Shown: positions 1 through 8,389, numbered from the stretch's first letter. The stretch: DNA of 38,193 nt from Comamonadaceae bacterium (GCA_947378275.1 CANCJD010000004.1:1-38193); one strand, 5' to 3'. The notes: generated by a model not told the origin, from the sequence alone. A program made the numbers and translations.

Positions 1-2
1 TG

Positions 3-197
3 CGCCAGCACATTGAGCAATTGCGCCCCCAACTCGACCACCGCATGCTCGACGACGTGCCCGGCCTGGGCCCGGCCACGCTGGAAAACCTGTGTGCATT
101 TATCTGGCAGGCGCTCTTGCCCCACTTTGACGGTCTGTCACAGGTGCGCGTCTGGCGCGATTCGGTGGGCGACGGTTGCACCCTAGGGCGCTCCTGA
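3..197 (+). CDS. QueD/PTPS-family protein, C-terminal part (partial)
   Basis: Reading frame 3 is open from the window edge to a TGA and gives the last 64 residues of a protein of the 6-carboxytetrahydropterin / 6-pyruvoyltetrahydropterin synthase family. The recognisable pieces are LDHRMLDDVPGL, which holds the family's Asp-His pair, followed by a helix (ATLENLCAFIWQAL) and the strand LSQVRVWRD. QueD makes 6-carboxytetrahydropterin from dihydroneopterin triphosphate on the way to queuosine. In the usual C-terminal motif (like VKETxTxGxxY) a Glu contacts the pterin; here the position reads WRDSVGDGC, so that Glu is not conserved. The gene overlaps guanine deaminase by one base (TGATG), implying co-transcription and translational coupling. 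Because of the missing Glu it may be a PTPS paralogue and not true QueD. The N-terminal half lies outside the window. Confidence 0.75.
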   Translation, partial: RQHIEQLRPQLDHRMLDDVPGLGPATLENLCAFIWQALLPHFDGLSQVRVWRDSVGDGCTLGRS

Positions 198-1516
198 TGC
201 AACAGGCTTACCGCGCCAGCCTGCTCTGGTTTGCCGACCCCGCGCAGGGCCCGGCCAGCGCCCGCTATGAAGAAGACGGTCTCTTGGTGGTCGGCCCCAA
301 CGCCCAGGGCCAGCAGGTGGTGCAAGCCATTGGCAGTTGGCGCGCGCTCTCAAGCCAGTATGGCCAGGTTCCGGTCGAACACTTGCCCGGGCGCATCATC
401 GCGCCGGGCTTTGTGGACATGCATGTGCATTTTCCGCAAACCCATGTCATCGGCTCGCCCGCCTCGGGCCTCTTGCCTTGGCTAGAAAACTACACCTTTC
501 CCGAAGAGCAGCGCTTTGCCGATGCGCATTACGCGGCCGAGTCCGCCACTTTTTTTGTGGATGAACTGCTGCGCAACGGCGTGACCACGGCGCTGGCCTT
601 TGCTACCTCGCACAGCACGTCGGTAGACGCCTTGTTCGCCCAGGCCCAGGCGCGCCAGATGCGCCTGATCACCGGCCTGTGCCTGATGGACCGCCATGCG
701 CCTGCCGCGCTGCTCAACCAGCCGGGCGTGGGCACCAGCGCTGCTGAACAAAGCCTGGTCGAGTCCGAGGCGCTGATCCAGCGCTGGCATGGCCAGGGCC
801 GTCTGGGCTACGCCATCACGCCACGCTTTGCCCCCACGTCCACGGACGCGCAACTGCGCGGCGCGGGCGCGCTTGCGGCGCGCTATCCCGACGTCTGGAT
901 CCAAAGCCATGTGGCCGAAAACAAGGACGAAATCGCCTGGGCGCGCACGCTGTTTCCGCAGTCCACCAGCTACCTGGCCACCTACGCCGACTTTGGCTTG
1001 CTGCGCGAGCGTGCCGTCTACGCCCATTGCATCCACTTTGACGACGCCGACCGCGCCCTGATGCGCGAGAGCGGCGCCGTGGCCGCCATCAGCCCTACGA
1101 GCAACCTGTTTTTGGGCAGCGGTTTTTTTGACTACGCGGGCGCCGACCGTGTGGGCTTTGGCTACGGCCTGGCCAGCGACGTGGGCGGTGGCACCAGCTT
1201 TAGCCCCTTTCACACCATGCTGGCGGCCTATTACGTGGGCCGCGAAGGCCAGACCAAAACCGGCCTGTCGCTCACGCCCCAGCAACTCTGGTGGCAACAC
1301 ACCGCCGGCGCCGCCCAGGCCCTGGGCTTGGGCGGCGTGGTGGGCAACCTGCTGCCCGGCTGCGAAGCCGACTTCGTCGTCCTCAACCCCCGCGCCACGC
1401 CGCTGCTGGCACGCAAGACGGCGCTGGCCGGTTCGCTCGAAGAACTGCTGTTCTCGCTGATCGTGCTGGGCGATGACCGGGTGGTGGAGCGCACGGTGGT
1501 CGGTCAGGCGGTTTAG
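197..1516 (+). CDS. guaD: Guanine deaminase
   Basis: Cytosolic amidohydrolase of 439 residues that hydrolyses guanine to xanthine and ammonia. Metal-binding motifs run in family order: PGFVDMHVHFPQ (His76, His78), SHVAENKDE (His238), AHCIHF (His277) and SDVGGG (Asp328). The length is typical of bacterial GuaD. The ORF track starts at a TTG at 176, but the ATG at 197 overlaps the stop of the upstream PTPS gene as TGATG, a standard coupling arrangement, so I use 197. Pairing with a pterin/7-deazaguanine-type gene suggests a guanine-related operon. The enzyme supplies xanthine to purine catabolism; no ring-hydroxylating xanthine dehydrogenase of the XdhAB type is seen in the window. Function call is secure; the metal identity (zinc) comes from family knowledge. 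Confidence 0.93.
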   Translation: MQQAYRASLLWFADPAQGPASARYEEDGLLVVGPNAQGQQVVQAIGSWRALSSQYGQVPVEHLPGRIIAPGFVDMHVHFPQTHVIGSPASGLLPWLENYTFPEEQRFADAHYAAESATFFVDELLRNGVTTALAFATSHSTSVDALFAQAQARQMRLITGLCLMDRHAPAALLNQPGVGTSAAEQSLVESEALIQRWHGQGRLGYAITPRFAPTSTDAQLRGAGALAARYPDVWIQSHVAENKDEIAWARTLFPQSTSYLATYADFGLLRERAVYAHCIHFDDADRALMRESGAVAAISPTSNLFLGSGFFDYAGADRVGFGYGLASDVGGGTSFSPFHTMLAAYYVGREGQTKTGLSLTPQQLWWQHTAGAAQALGLGGVVGNLLPGCEADFVVLNPRATPLLARKTALAGSLEELLFSLIVLGDDRVVERTVVGQAV

Positions 1517-1540
1517 CGGCGCCTTTGCCCGCTGGCTTTA

Positions 1541-1609
1541 TCCCCACTCTCCCCCAACCTCTCTCTCTCGATGGGCGAGATAGAGCCTGCCGGGGCGTGA
1601 GGCGGGGGA
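1541..1609. repeat. Degenerate nested hairpin, REP-like
   Basis: Between guaD and the nuclease gene, TCCCC at 1541 can pair with GGGGA ending at 1609, and inside this CTCTCTCTCG/CGAGATAGAG form a ten-base stem with one mismatch around the loop ATGGG. No T-run follows, so it does not look like an intrinsic terminator. Pyrimidine-rich then purine-rich halves of this type resemble the dispersed intergenic hairpins common in proteobacteria. Only one copy was noticed in the window. Confidence 0.35.
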
Positions 1610-1678
1610 AAAACAAAAATATTAAAAAATAAACGCGCAAAATGAATACATCAAAAATATCAGTTGAAACGGTTTTCG

Positions 1679-2443
1679 ATGTTTCGCCTTTTGCTGCTGT
1701 TGATCAGCTGCGCCCTAACGACTCAGGCCTTCGCCTGGGGCGCCCAAGGCCACACGGTGGTTGCCAGTTTGGCGTGGCAGGCTTTGCAGCCCAAGGCGCG
1801 CCAGGAAGTAAGCCGGCTGCTGGCCCTGGAGCCCGGCCAGACCCTGGAGTCAGTTGCCACCTGGGCCGATGAGCACCGCAGCGCGGCCACCGGTGTGTGG
1901 CATTACCTTAACTTTCCCAGGGGCACCTGCAGCTACGAGCCACTGCGCGACTGTCCCGATGGCCAATGTGTGGTGGCGGCCATTGCGCGCCAGCAAGCGG
2001 TTTTGGCTTCGCATGCCAGCGACGGCACGCGCCTCAAAGCCCTGAAATACCTGGTGCATCTGGTGGCGGATGTGCACCAGCCCCTGCATGCGGGCTACGC
2101 CGATGACCGGGGTGGCAACCAGTTTCAGTTGCGGGCTTTTATGCGCGCCAGCAATCTGCATGCGCTGTGGGACAGCGGCTTGCTGCACCAGATGGAGCTC
2201 GACAACACGGCGCTGGTGGCGCTGCTGCAAGGCCTTGCCCCTGTGGCAGATGGCAGCGATCTGAACGTGGTTCACATGGCGCAGGAGTCGTGTCGCGTCG
2301 TGGCACTGGCGGACTTTTATCCCCAGGGCGGCCTGAGCGACGCTTACGTGCAGCGCTTCACCCCCGTCGTGCAGCAGCGTCTGGCGCTGGCTGGCGCGCG
2401 GTTGGCGGCCATGCTCAACGCAACGCTCGCACCTGCCGAATAA
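1679..2443 (+). CDS. Secreted S1/P1-type nuclease
   Basis: Predicted exported zinc-dependent nuclease of 254 residues that cleaves single-stranded nucleic acids. An N-terminal signal peptide (MFRLLLLLISCALTTQAFA) ends just before Trp20, and P1/S1 enzymes use the mature N-terminal Trp as a zinc ligand. Further family motifs follow: GAQGH, SVATWADEHR, WHYLNF, the long HLVADVHQPLHAGYADDRGGN-type block, and NLHALWD. These supply the His/Asp ligands of the trinuclear zinc site. The track starts at a TTG (1664); I prefer the ATG at 1679 because it begins the signal peptide directly, although neither start has a clear ribosome binding site. The upstream 60 bases are unusually AT-rich for this region and probably hold the promoter. 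Probable role: scavenging phosphate or nucleosides from extracellular nucleic acid. Confidence 0.88.
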   Translation: MFRLLLLLISCALTTQAFAWGAQGHTVVASLAWQALQPKARQEVSRLLALEPGQTLESVATWADEHRSAATGVWHYLNFPRGTCSYEPLRDCPDGQCVVAAIARQQAVLASHASDGTRLKALKYLVHLVADVHQPLHAGYADDRGGNQFQLRAFMRASNLHALWDSGLLHQMELDNTALVALLQGLAPVADGSDLNVVHMAQESCRVVALADFYPQGGLSDAYVQRFTPVVQQRLALAGARLAAMLNATLAPAE

Positions 2444-2569
2444 GCAGCCACGTCTCAGTGCGGGTTTTAAAAATAAGACCGTTGGAAAGGGACGCTGCCA
2501 AAGCGCGCTAGCATCCGCGCTTGCGCCATGTCGGCGCCAATGGCCTCAAGGCCCGCAAGGAGCAGTCGC

Positions 2570-2848
2570 ATGAAAGCAGTTTGGAAAGACACCGTCATCG
2601 CCGAGAGCGACGACACGGTGATGGTCGAAGGCAACCACTATTTCCCCGAGGCGTCCGTTAACCGGCAGTTCATCAGTTTTAGCAACCATAAAACCAGCTG
2701 CGCCTGGAAAGGGCAGGCGAGTTATTACTCGCTCATCGTCAACGGTGACGTGAACCCCGACGCTGCGTGGTACTACGCAGACCCCAAAGAGGCTGCGGTG
2801 AACATCAAAGGCCGTCTTGCATTTTGGAAGGGCGTGCAGGTTGGTTGA
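2570..2848 (+). CDS. DUF427 domain protein
   Basis: Small single-domain cytosolic protein of 92 residues belonging to DUF427. The pattern is characteristic: an N-terminal KAVWKDTVIAESDDTVMVEGNHYFP, a central CAWKGQASYYSL and a C-terminal AWYYADPKEAAVNIKGRLAFWKGVQV. No enzymatic activity is established for the family as far as I know; the fold is a small beta barrel. The start at 2570 has an AGGAG ribosome binding site at 2558-2562, so I reject the earlier ATG at 2528 offered by the ORF track. It stands alone between the nuclease and the MFS transporter, with about 115 bases on either side, and nothing in the context suggests a specific role. Confidence 0.85.
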   Translation: MKAVWKDTVIAESDDTVMVEGNHYFPEASVNRQFISFSNHKTSCAWKGQASYYSLIVNGDVNPDAAWYYADPKEAAVNIKGRLAFWKGVQVG

Positions 2849-2963
2849 TGCGCGCACCGCGGCCTGACGAAGCTCCAGGCAGCCAGCAGCACCGCAAAAA
2901 CGTCACAAGCCTATCGCTGCGCCACGGTGTGCCCAAGCGCATTCAACGCCCCGCCCGTTTATT

Positions 2964-4559
2964 TTGAAAACAGCACGCCTTACCCCGCCGCAGTCCGACC
3001 GAAGCTTCTTCGAGTCTTTGGCCGCCATGCTGGGCATTGCCCTGGCCTTTATGTTGATTGCCCTGAACACCTCGGTGGTGGGCACCGCCATGCCGCGCAT
3101 CGTCGCCGACTTAAGCGGTTACGACCTGTACCAATGGGCGGCGTCGGCCTTTTTGGTGGGAAACGCGGTGATGATCCCGATTACCGGGCGCCTGGGCGAC
3201 TTGCACGGGCGCAAGCCCTTCGTGCTGGCGGCGGTGGTTTTGTTCGCCTTGGCGTCGATTGCCTGCGCGGCCTCGCAAACCATGCTGCAACTGGTGGTGG
3301 CGCGTGCTTTACAGGGCCTGGCAGGGGGCATGCTGCTGGGCGTGGCCTCGGCTTGCGTGCCGGATTTGTTTCCAGACGCGGTGCAGCGCGTGCGCTGGCA
3401 GGTGCTTTTGTCGGCGGGCTACGGCGTGGCGCTTGCGGTGGGTCCGTGGCTGGGCGGCTGGCTGACCGAACACGCGGGCTGGCGTTATGTGTTTTTGGTC
3501 AACTTGCCGCTGGCACTGGCCGCACTGCTGATGGTGTGGCGCTACTTTCCGCACATCGTCCACCACGCCGAGGGTGATCGGACGATTGACTGGCTGGGCG
3601 CACTGCTGCTGTTGGTGGCCATTTGCGGCCTGTTGGCAGCGGCTGAATACAGCCAGATGCACGGCTTTGGCAGCGCGCAGGCGCTGGGCCTGTGGGTGGG
3701 CACCTGCGCTTTGGTCTATGGCTTTTTTCGCCACCAGTACCACACCAGCGCACCCATCATTGCGCCTGCGCTCTTGGACAACCGGGGCGCGCGCAAACTC
3801 ATGCTACTGGGCGTGCTGACCGGCCTGACGATGTTCACCCTGATTTTTTACACGCCCTTGCTCTTGCAAGGCAGCTTTGGCCAGTCACCGCACGAGGCCG
3901 GGGTGGTGATGACGCCGCTGCTGGTGCTCATCACCATTGGCAGCATCGTCAATTCCCGCCTTTTGCCGCGCCTGCAGCGCGCCGAGCGCCTGATCGCCTG
4001 GGGCCAGTTGGGCACCATGCTGAGTTGCCTTTTGCTGGCGCAGGTGGACGGCCATACGCCCACCAGCCTGCTGATGGTGATTTTTGGCCTGTGCGGCTTT
4101 AGCCTGGGCTTTCAGTTGCCCAATCTGTCTTTGCAAATCATGGCGGTGGCCGGGCGCAGGCACATGGGCGTGGCGTCGGCGCTGGCGCAGTCCACCCGCA
4201 TGATCGGCAGCATGGTGGGTGTGGGCGTGGCCAGCGTGCTGGTCAACGCCTTTTACGCCCGCCACACGGCGGCGGCTCTCCTGCACTACCAAATTACCGA
4301 TGCTGCGCTAGCCACACTTTTGTCGTCGCCCCAAATTCTGATCAGAACGCAAGACCAAGAAGCGCTGCGGGCGCTGGCCCAGGGCCTGGGTCTGGATGCA
4401 GCACCCTTGTTCGAGGCAGCGCGCCTGGGGCTGGTCAGCGGCACGCATGCGGCATTTTTGTTGTGTGCGGTGATTGCCGGCTTGAGCGTGCTGGTGAGCT
4501 GGCGCCTGCCGCATTACACGATTCGTCCCCAGGCCGCGCCTGCAGCCACGGACGACTAA
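2964..4559 (+). CDS. MFS transporter, DHA2 (EmrB/QacA) type
   Basis: Inner-membrane drug:proton antiporter of 531 residues with the hydrophobic pattern of 14 transmembrane segments. Signature sequences are the TM1 region ALNTSVVGTAMPRIVADL, the loop motif GRLGDLHGRKPF (motif A of the superfamily) and ARALQGLAGGMLLG. These place it in the DHA2 family with EmrB, QacA and related exporters. No EmrA-type periplasmic adaptor is adjacent, so it may act alone; the substrate is unknown. The start is uncertain: the track uses a TTG at 2964, and the next ATG (3027) would cut into the first membrane helix, so the TTG is the better choice. No clear Shine-Dalgarno sequence precedes it. Confidence 0.85.
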   Translation: MKTARLTPPQSDRSFFESLAAMLGIALAFMLIALNTSVVGTAMPRIVADLSGYDLYQWAASAFLVGNAVMIPITGRLGDLHGRKPFVLAAVVLFALASIACAASQTMLQLVVARALQGLAGGMLLGVASACVPDLFPDAVQRVRWQVLLSAGYGVALAVGPWLGGWLTEHAGWRYVFLVNLPLALAALLMVWRYFPHIVHHAEGDRTIDWLGALLLLVAICGLLAAAEYSQMHGFGSAQALGLWVGTCALVYGFFRHQYHTSAPIIAPALLDNRGARKLMLLGVLTGLTMFTLIFYTPLLLQGSFGQSPHEAGVVMTPLLVLITIGSIVNSRLLPRLQRAERLIAWGQLGTMLSCLLLAQVDGHTPTSLLMVIFGLCGFSLGFQLPNLSLQIMAVAGRRHMGVASALAQSTRMIGSMVGVGVASVLVNAFYARHTAAALLHYQITDAALATLLSSPQILIRTQDQEALRALAQGLGLDAAPLFEAARLGLVSGTHAAFLLCAVIAGLSVLVSWRLPHYTIRPQAAPAATDD

Positions 4560-4612
4560 GGTGCAAGCGCCGCAGAGCTGACAGTCCCAACCCCAAGTCC
4601 CTCCTTTTCCCC

Positions 4613-4972
4613 ATGCCCAACGCCATTGCTTACCAATCCACCGCCCCCACCCGCGGTGAAATAGACGCCACGCCCGGCGCGCTGCTCTTACAGTTCGGCG
4701 TGGGCTGGTGCGGCCACTGCCAGGCGGCAGAGCCCGCCATTGCCCAGGCCTTGCAGGCCTATGCACAGCTTGCGCACCTGCGCATTGAAGACGGGCCGGG
4801 TAGGGCGCTGGGGCGCTCGTTCAAGGTCAAGCTCTGGCCCACGCTGGTGCTGATGCATGGCGGGCAGGAACTGGCCCGTCTGGTGCGCCCCACGCAGGTG
4901 GAACAGGTGCAAGAATTTTTATGCCATTTGCTGCAAGACCCTACAAGTCGGCGCCGGTCGGGTTTCACCTAG
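4613..4972 (+). CDS. Thioredoxin-like protein
   Basis: Cytosolic thioredoxin-fold protein of 119 residues. It contains the redox motif WCGHC in the expected context (LLLQFGVGWCGHCQAAEPAI) and the cis-proline region KLWPTLVLMHGGQELARLVRP that shapes the active site. The centre is CGHC, not the CGPC of housekeeping thioredoxins, which is usual in more oxidising family members. There is no signal peptide. The start at 4613 is the first ATG in frame after the MFS stop; the track's extended start at 4463 lies inside the MFS gene. The gene follows the MFS exporter by 53 bases and the next gene begins one base after its stop, so these two may share a transcript. Its redox partner is unknown. Confidence 0.82.
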   Translation: MPNAIAYQSTAPTRGEIDATPGALLLQFGVGWCGHCQAAEPAIAQALQAYAQLAHLRIEDGPGRALGRSFKVKLWPTLVLMHGGQELARLVRPTQVEQVQEFLCHLLQDPTSRRRSGFT

Positions 4973-4973
4973 G

Positions 4974-5876
4974 ATGCGCGCGCTCTTCCATCCCACCATG
5001 ACCCTCCCTCCAAGCAATTTGACCCCCGAGCCGCCCGCCGCTCTGCGCATCCGCCCCTACCGGGCCACGCCCTTACCGGGGGATGCGGCGCCTAGCGCAG
5101 CGCCTCGCATCGTGCTGGTGTTGGGCAGCGCGGCGGACGCGGTGCGGGCCCGCAAATGGCCCCGTTCCCCATTTGCCACTGTGGTGGCGATCAACAACGC
5201 CTGGCAAATCCGCAGCGATTGGGATTACCTGATTCATCCGGAAGACTTTCCAAGCGAGCGCTGGCCCGCGTCCTTTGACCAACAAATCCAGACGGTGGTG
5301 ACGGCAGCTGATTACGTGCCCGTGCAAAACCGCTTTGGCGGCTTTGTCTACGCCGGCGGCACCATGGCATTTACGGCGGCGTATTGGGCGCTGGGCGCCT
5401 TGCAGCCCGATGTGATTGCCTTTGTGGGCTGCGACATGGTCTACGACACGGGTCCGAAGACCCATTTTTACGGCAAGGGGGCTGCCGACCCTCTGCGCGA
5501 CGACGTGACATTGCAAAGCCTGGAGGCCAAGTCGCTGCGCCTGCTGGCCCTGGCGGGCGAGGAAAACTGTGTGCTAGTCAACCTGTCCGAGCAGGCCCGC
5601 TCAAGACTGCTGTATCCGCGCAGCAGCGCACACGCCCTGGCGCAATGGTCTCGCTCAGACTGGCGCGTGCAACTGCAGGAGCAGCGTGCCAATCTGGATC
5701 CGCTGGCGCTGCGCGCAGCGCTGCGCCGCGAATCCGAGTTGGGCTATATGGTGCAGTCCGGCCGGTATTGGGAGGTGCGCTCTACGCTGGATGCGGCCAA
5801 GTTGGCCGCGCTTGACCAGCAATGGCTGGCTGTGGGCCAGACGCAAAGCGAACAGTCGGGCGCGATAGGAGGCTAA
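4974..5876 (+). CDS. Unrecognised 300-residue protein, Rossmann-like
   Basis: I do not recognise a family with confidence. The protein begins with a Pro/Thr-rich stretch, then a beta-strand/loop reminiscent of a nucleotide-binding fold (RIVLVLGSAADAVRARKW), and conserved-looking blocks VVAINNAWQIRSDWDYLIHPEDF, GGFVYAGGTMAFTAAYWALG and IAFVGCDMVYDTGPKTHFYG. The combination of an INNAW...HPEDF segment and an FVGCDMVY segment resembles DUF115/MptE-like or sialyltransferase-like glycosyl proteins, but this is only a visual impression. No signal peptide or membrane segment is present. The start is placed at the ATG at 4974, one base after the thioredoxin-like stop; the ATG at 4998 is an equal alternative. 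It converges with the minus-strand small CxxC gene downstream. Confidence 0.7.
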   Translation: MRALFHPTMTLPPSNLTPEPPAALRIRPYRATPLPGDAAPSAAPRIVLVLGSAADAVRARKWPRSPFATVVAINNAWQIRSDWDYLIHPEDFPSERWPASFDQQIQTVVTAADYVPVQNRFGGFVYAGGTMAFTAAYWALGALQPDVIAFVGCDMVYDTGPKTHFYGKGAADPLRDDVTLQSLEAKSLRLLALAGEENCVLVNLSEQARSRLLYPRSSAHALAQWSRSDWRVQLQEQRANLDPLALRAALRRESELGYMVQSGRYWEVRSTLDAAKLAALDQQWLAVGQTQSEQSGAIGG

Positions 5877-5891
5877 AGGCGCTGCGCGCCT
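5877..5891. terminator. Short GC hairpin between convergent genes
   Basis: AGGCGC-TGC-GCGCCT is a perfect six-base stem starting at the stop of the plus-strand gene and ending before the stop of the minus-strand gene. There is no T-run on either side, so intrinsic termination would be weak; the position between two convergent stops is the main support. Confidence 0.3.
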
Positions 5892-5897
5892 AGCCGC

Positions 5898-6149
5898 TTA
5901 AGCCGCTGGATCAGCCGTCGGCGCGGGCACTGGCGCCACTGCGGGCTTTGGAGGCGAACAGTCGCCGCAGACGAACATGCTCTTGCCCGCCAGCTTTTTG
6001 AAAGAGCCCAAAGAACGGGGTTTGTGCAGGCCGCATTTAGCGCAGCTCATGCTGGCATTGCCAGACGATTGTGCAAACGGGGAACCGGAGGCGCGCGATC
6101 GATAGCGCAGGCCGTCGGCACTGATTTTTGTGGTGGTGTTGTCGCGCAT
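5898..6149 (-). CDS. Small protein with two CxxC motifs
   Basis: Encodes 83 residues starting MRDNTTTKIS. The centre carries CAKCGLHKPRS and, about 20 residues later, FVCGDC; the two CxxC pairs would suit a single structural zinc ribbon. The C-terminus is a low-complexity Pro/Ala tail (PKPAVAPVPAPTADPAA). The basic segment GLRYRSRAS precedes the first knuckle, so nucleic-acid or ribosome contact is conceivable but unproven. The alternative start three codons upstream (MGV, at 6158) cannot be excluded; the G-run between the two ATGs could serve as a weak ribosome binding site for 6149. I know of no assigned function. It lies downstream of acetoacetyl-CoA synthetase on the same strand, about 70 bases away. 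Confidence 0.7.
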   Translation of the reverse strand: MRDNTTTKISADGLRYRSRASGSPFAQSSGNASMSCAKCGLHKPRSLGSFKKLAGKSMFVCGDCSPPKPAVAPVPAPTADPAA

Positions 6150-6220
6150 AACCCCCATTTTGCCGCTTTTATGGAAAGTTAGCAAAAAGGGCCGCAGATT
6201 TCCTGCGGCTTGCAGCGCCT

Positions 6221-8389
6221 TCAGGCCGGGGCAGCGCCGCCTGCGCTTGCTTGCAAGTGCCGCTGCGCCATCTGCAAATACCAATCCAGGCAGCCCGGAT
6301 TGGCCATGGCTTCCTTGTTCACCACTTTTTCCAGCGGGTGGCCGAGCATCAGCTTTTTGATCGGCAGCTCCTGTTTTTTGCCCGACAAGGTGCGCGGAAT
6401 TTCTGCCACCTGGAGAATAGCGTTGGGCAAAAAGCGCGGGCTCAGTGCGTTGCGAATGGCTTGTTGGATGCGCGCAGTCAGCGCCGCATCGAGCGTCAGG
6501 CCTGGGCGCAGCACTACAAACAGGGGCATATAACTTTCGCGTCCCAGGTATTCCAGGTCCACCACCATGCTGTCCATTACCTCGGGCAGGGCTTCCACGG
6601 CGCTGTAGATTTCGCTGGTGCCCATGCGCAGGCCGTGGCGGTTGATGGTGGCGTCGCTGCGGCCAAAAATCACGCAGCCGTAACCCGCGCTTTGGGAGTT
6701 GTCCGTACTTTTGGCGTTTCCGATCCGCAGCCAGTCGCCGTGGCGCCAGACGCCGCCCGTCTCTGCGCCCAGGTCGCCACCGCCGGGCTTGCGGCCGTGG
6801 CCTGGCGGGTACATCTCAAAGTAACTCGCCAGGTAGCGCGCGTTGGCCGTGTCGCCCCAAAAATACAGGGGCATGGACGGAATAGGCTGGGTGCAGACCA
6901 GTTCGCCCACTTCGCCCAGCACCGGGTCGCCGGCCTCGTTCCAGGATTCGACTGCGCAACCCAATAGGCGGCATTGCATGACACCGGGCTCTTGCACCAA
7001 TTCGCGGTTGCCGCCAATGAAGGCGCCGCAAAAGTCGGTGCCGCCCGAAATATTGCACCACCAGATGTCAAAGTCAGGCTGCGCCGAATCGGTCTGCTGG
7101 TGAATGCGGCGAAATTGTCCGGTGCCCCAGATTTGTGTCTCGGGCGCTAGTGGCGAGCCAGTGGTGCCCAGCGCGCGCACCTGACTCAGGTCGCCCAGTG
7201 TGGCCAGATCAAGCCCGGCTTTTTGGCAGTTGGCAAAAAACGCCGCGCCTGCGCCAAAAAAGGTGACGCCCGTCTCGGCCGCAAAGCGCCACAGCGTGCC
7301 CCAGTCCGGGCGGTCTTTGTCGCCTGCGGGGTTGCCGTCGTAAATGACGCAGGTGGTGCCATTGAGCAAGCCGCTGAGCTGCGCGTTCCACATCACCCAG
7401 CCGGTGGAGCTGTACCAGTGGTAGCGCTCGCCAAAGCTGTTGGGGTGGTAGCTGCAGCCGATGTCGTTGTGCAAAATCTTGAGCGCCAGCGCCACGATCA
7501 CCGTGCCGCCATGGCCGTGCACGATGGGCTTGGGCAGGCCGGTGGTGCCGCTGGAATACACAATCCACAGCGGGTGGTCAAAGGGCAGCCACAAAGGCGT
7601 AAAGCCAGCCACTGCGTCGTCGTCGCGCGCAGTGGTGTGGGCCATGGGTGTGGCGTCATTCACGGCGCCCGCAGGGTTCAGATCGCCCAGGTTGTGGTGC
7701 ACGATGAGGTGCTGCACGCTAGGGAGTGCGGCGCGCAGTTCTTGCACCACGGCGCGGCGGTCCAGGTCGCGCCCGGCGTAGCGTACGCCGTCCACGGCAA
7801 TCAAAATCTTGGGCTCGATTTGCCTAAATCGGTCGAGCACCGCCGCCGTGCCCATGTCGGGGGCGCAAATGCTCCACACGCCGCCCAGCGACACCGTGGC
7901 CAAAAACGCCACCATGGCCTCGGGAATATTGGGCAAATAGGCGGCTACGCGGTCGCCTGGCTGCAGGCCGTGGGCTTGCAGGTGCAGCGCCAGGGACGCG
8001 ACTTGGCGACGCAACTCGGGCCAGCAAATTTCCTGGTGGTCACCGCGCTCGTTGCGCGACACCAGCGCTGGCAAGCCCGCCGCATGTGCGGCGTCCACAT
8101 GGCGCAGCACCTGGTGGGCGTAATTGGTCTGCGCACCGACAAACCACTGCGCCCCGGGCATCACATTGTGTTGCAGCACCGCGCTGTGGGTCGTAGGCGA
8201 GCGCAGGTCAAAGTAGTCCCAGATGCTTTGCCAAAACGCGTCGAGGTCGGTCACGGACCACTCCCACAGCGTCTGGTAATCGGCAAAGCGCAGGCCGCGC
8301 TGTGCTTGCAGCCAGTCTTGGTACAGCCTGACTTGTGGCACGTGGGGGGCAGGGGCGGGGCGGGCGGTGGCGTGCAAGGGGGATGTCAT
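6221..8389 (-). CDS. aacS: Acetoacetyl-CoA synthetase (acetoacetate-CoA ligase)
   Basis: Cytosolic ANL-superfamily ligase of 722 residues that activates acetoacetate with ATP and CoA. The AMP-binding P-loop YSSGTTGLPKPIVHGHGG, the ASICAPD-like WSICAPDMG block, the adenylation motif FGRSDATINRHGLRMGTSEIY and the catalytic-lysine tail LSGKKQELPIKKL are all present. Family features specific to AacS are the N-terminal WSVTDLDAFWQSIWDYF segment and NISGGTDFCGAFIGG. It feeds ketone bodies or PHB breakdown products into acetyl-CoA metabolism. The ORF track extends to 8554, but the ATG at 8389 is preceded by a -10-like TACGCT at a leaderless distance and the extension lies in the divergent promoter region. 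The gene is somewhat longer than the usual 650-690 residues because of a Pro-rich N-terminus. Divergently transcribed from the amidase operon. Confidence 0.9.
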   Translation of the reverse strand: MTSPLHATARPAPAPHVPQVRLYQDWLQAQRGLRFADYQTLWEWSVTDLDAFWQSIWDYFDLRSPTTHSAVLQHNVMPGAQWFVGAQTNYAHQVLRHVDAAHAAGLPALVSRNERGDHQEICWPELRRQVASLALHLQAHGLQPGDRVAAYLPNIPEAMVAFLATVSLGGVWSICAPDMGTAAVLDRFRQIEPKILIAVDGVRYAGRDLDRRAVVQELRAALPSVQHLIVHHNLGDLNPAGAVNDATPMAHTTARDDDAVAGFTPLWLPFDHPLWIVYSSGTTGLPKPIVHGHGGTVIVALALKILHNDIGCSYHPNSFGERYHWYSSTGWVMWNAQLSGLLNGTTCVIYDGNPAGDKDRPDWGTLWRFAAETGVTFFGAGAAFFANCQKAGLDLATLGDLSQVRALGTTGSPLAPETQIWGTGQFRRIHQQTDSAQPDFDIWWCNISGGTDFCGAFIGGNRELVQEPGVMQCRLLGCAVESWNEAGDPVLGEVGELVCTQPIPSMPLYFWGDTANARYLASYFEMYPPGHGRKPGGGDLGAETGGVWRHGDWLRIGNAKSTDNSQSAGYGCVIFGRSDATINRHGLRMGTSEIYSAVEALPEVMDSMVVDLEYLGRESYMPLFVVLRPGLTLDAALTARIQQAIRNALSPRFLPNAILQVAEIPRTLSGKKQELPIKKLMLGHPLEKVVNKEAMANPGCLDWYLQMAQRHLQASAGGAAPA

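Noticed and set aside
1561-1585. Intrinsic terminator after guaD
   Set aside because: The hairpin has a mismatch and no following T-run; recorded only as a REP-like hairpin.
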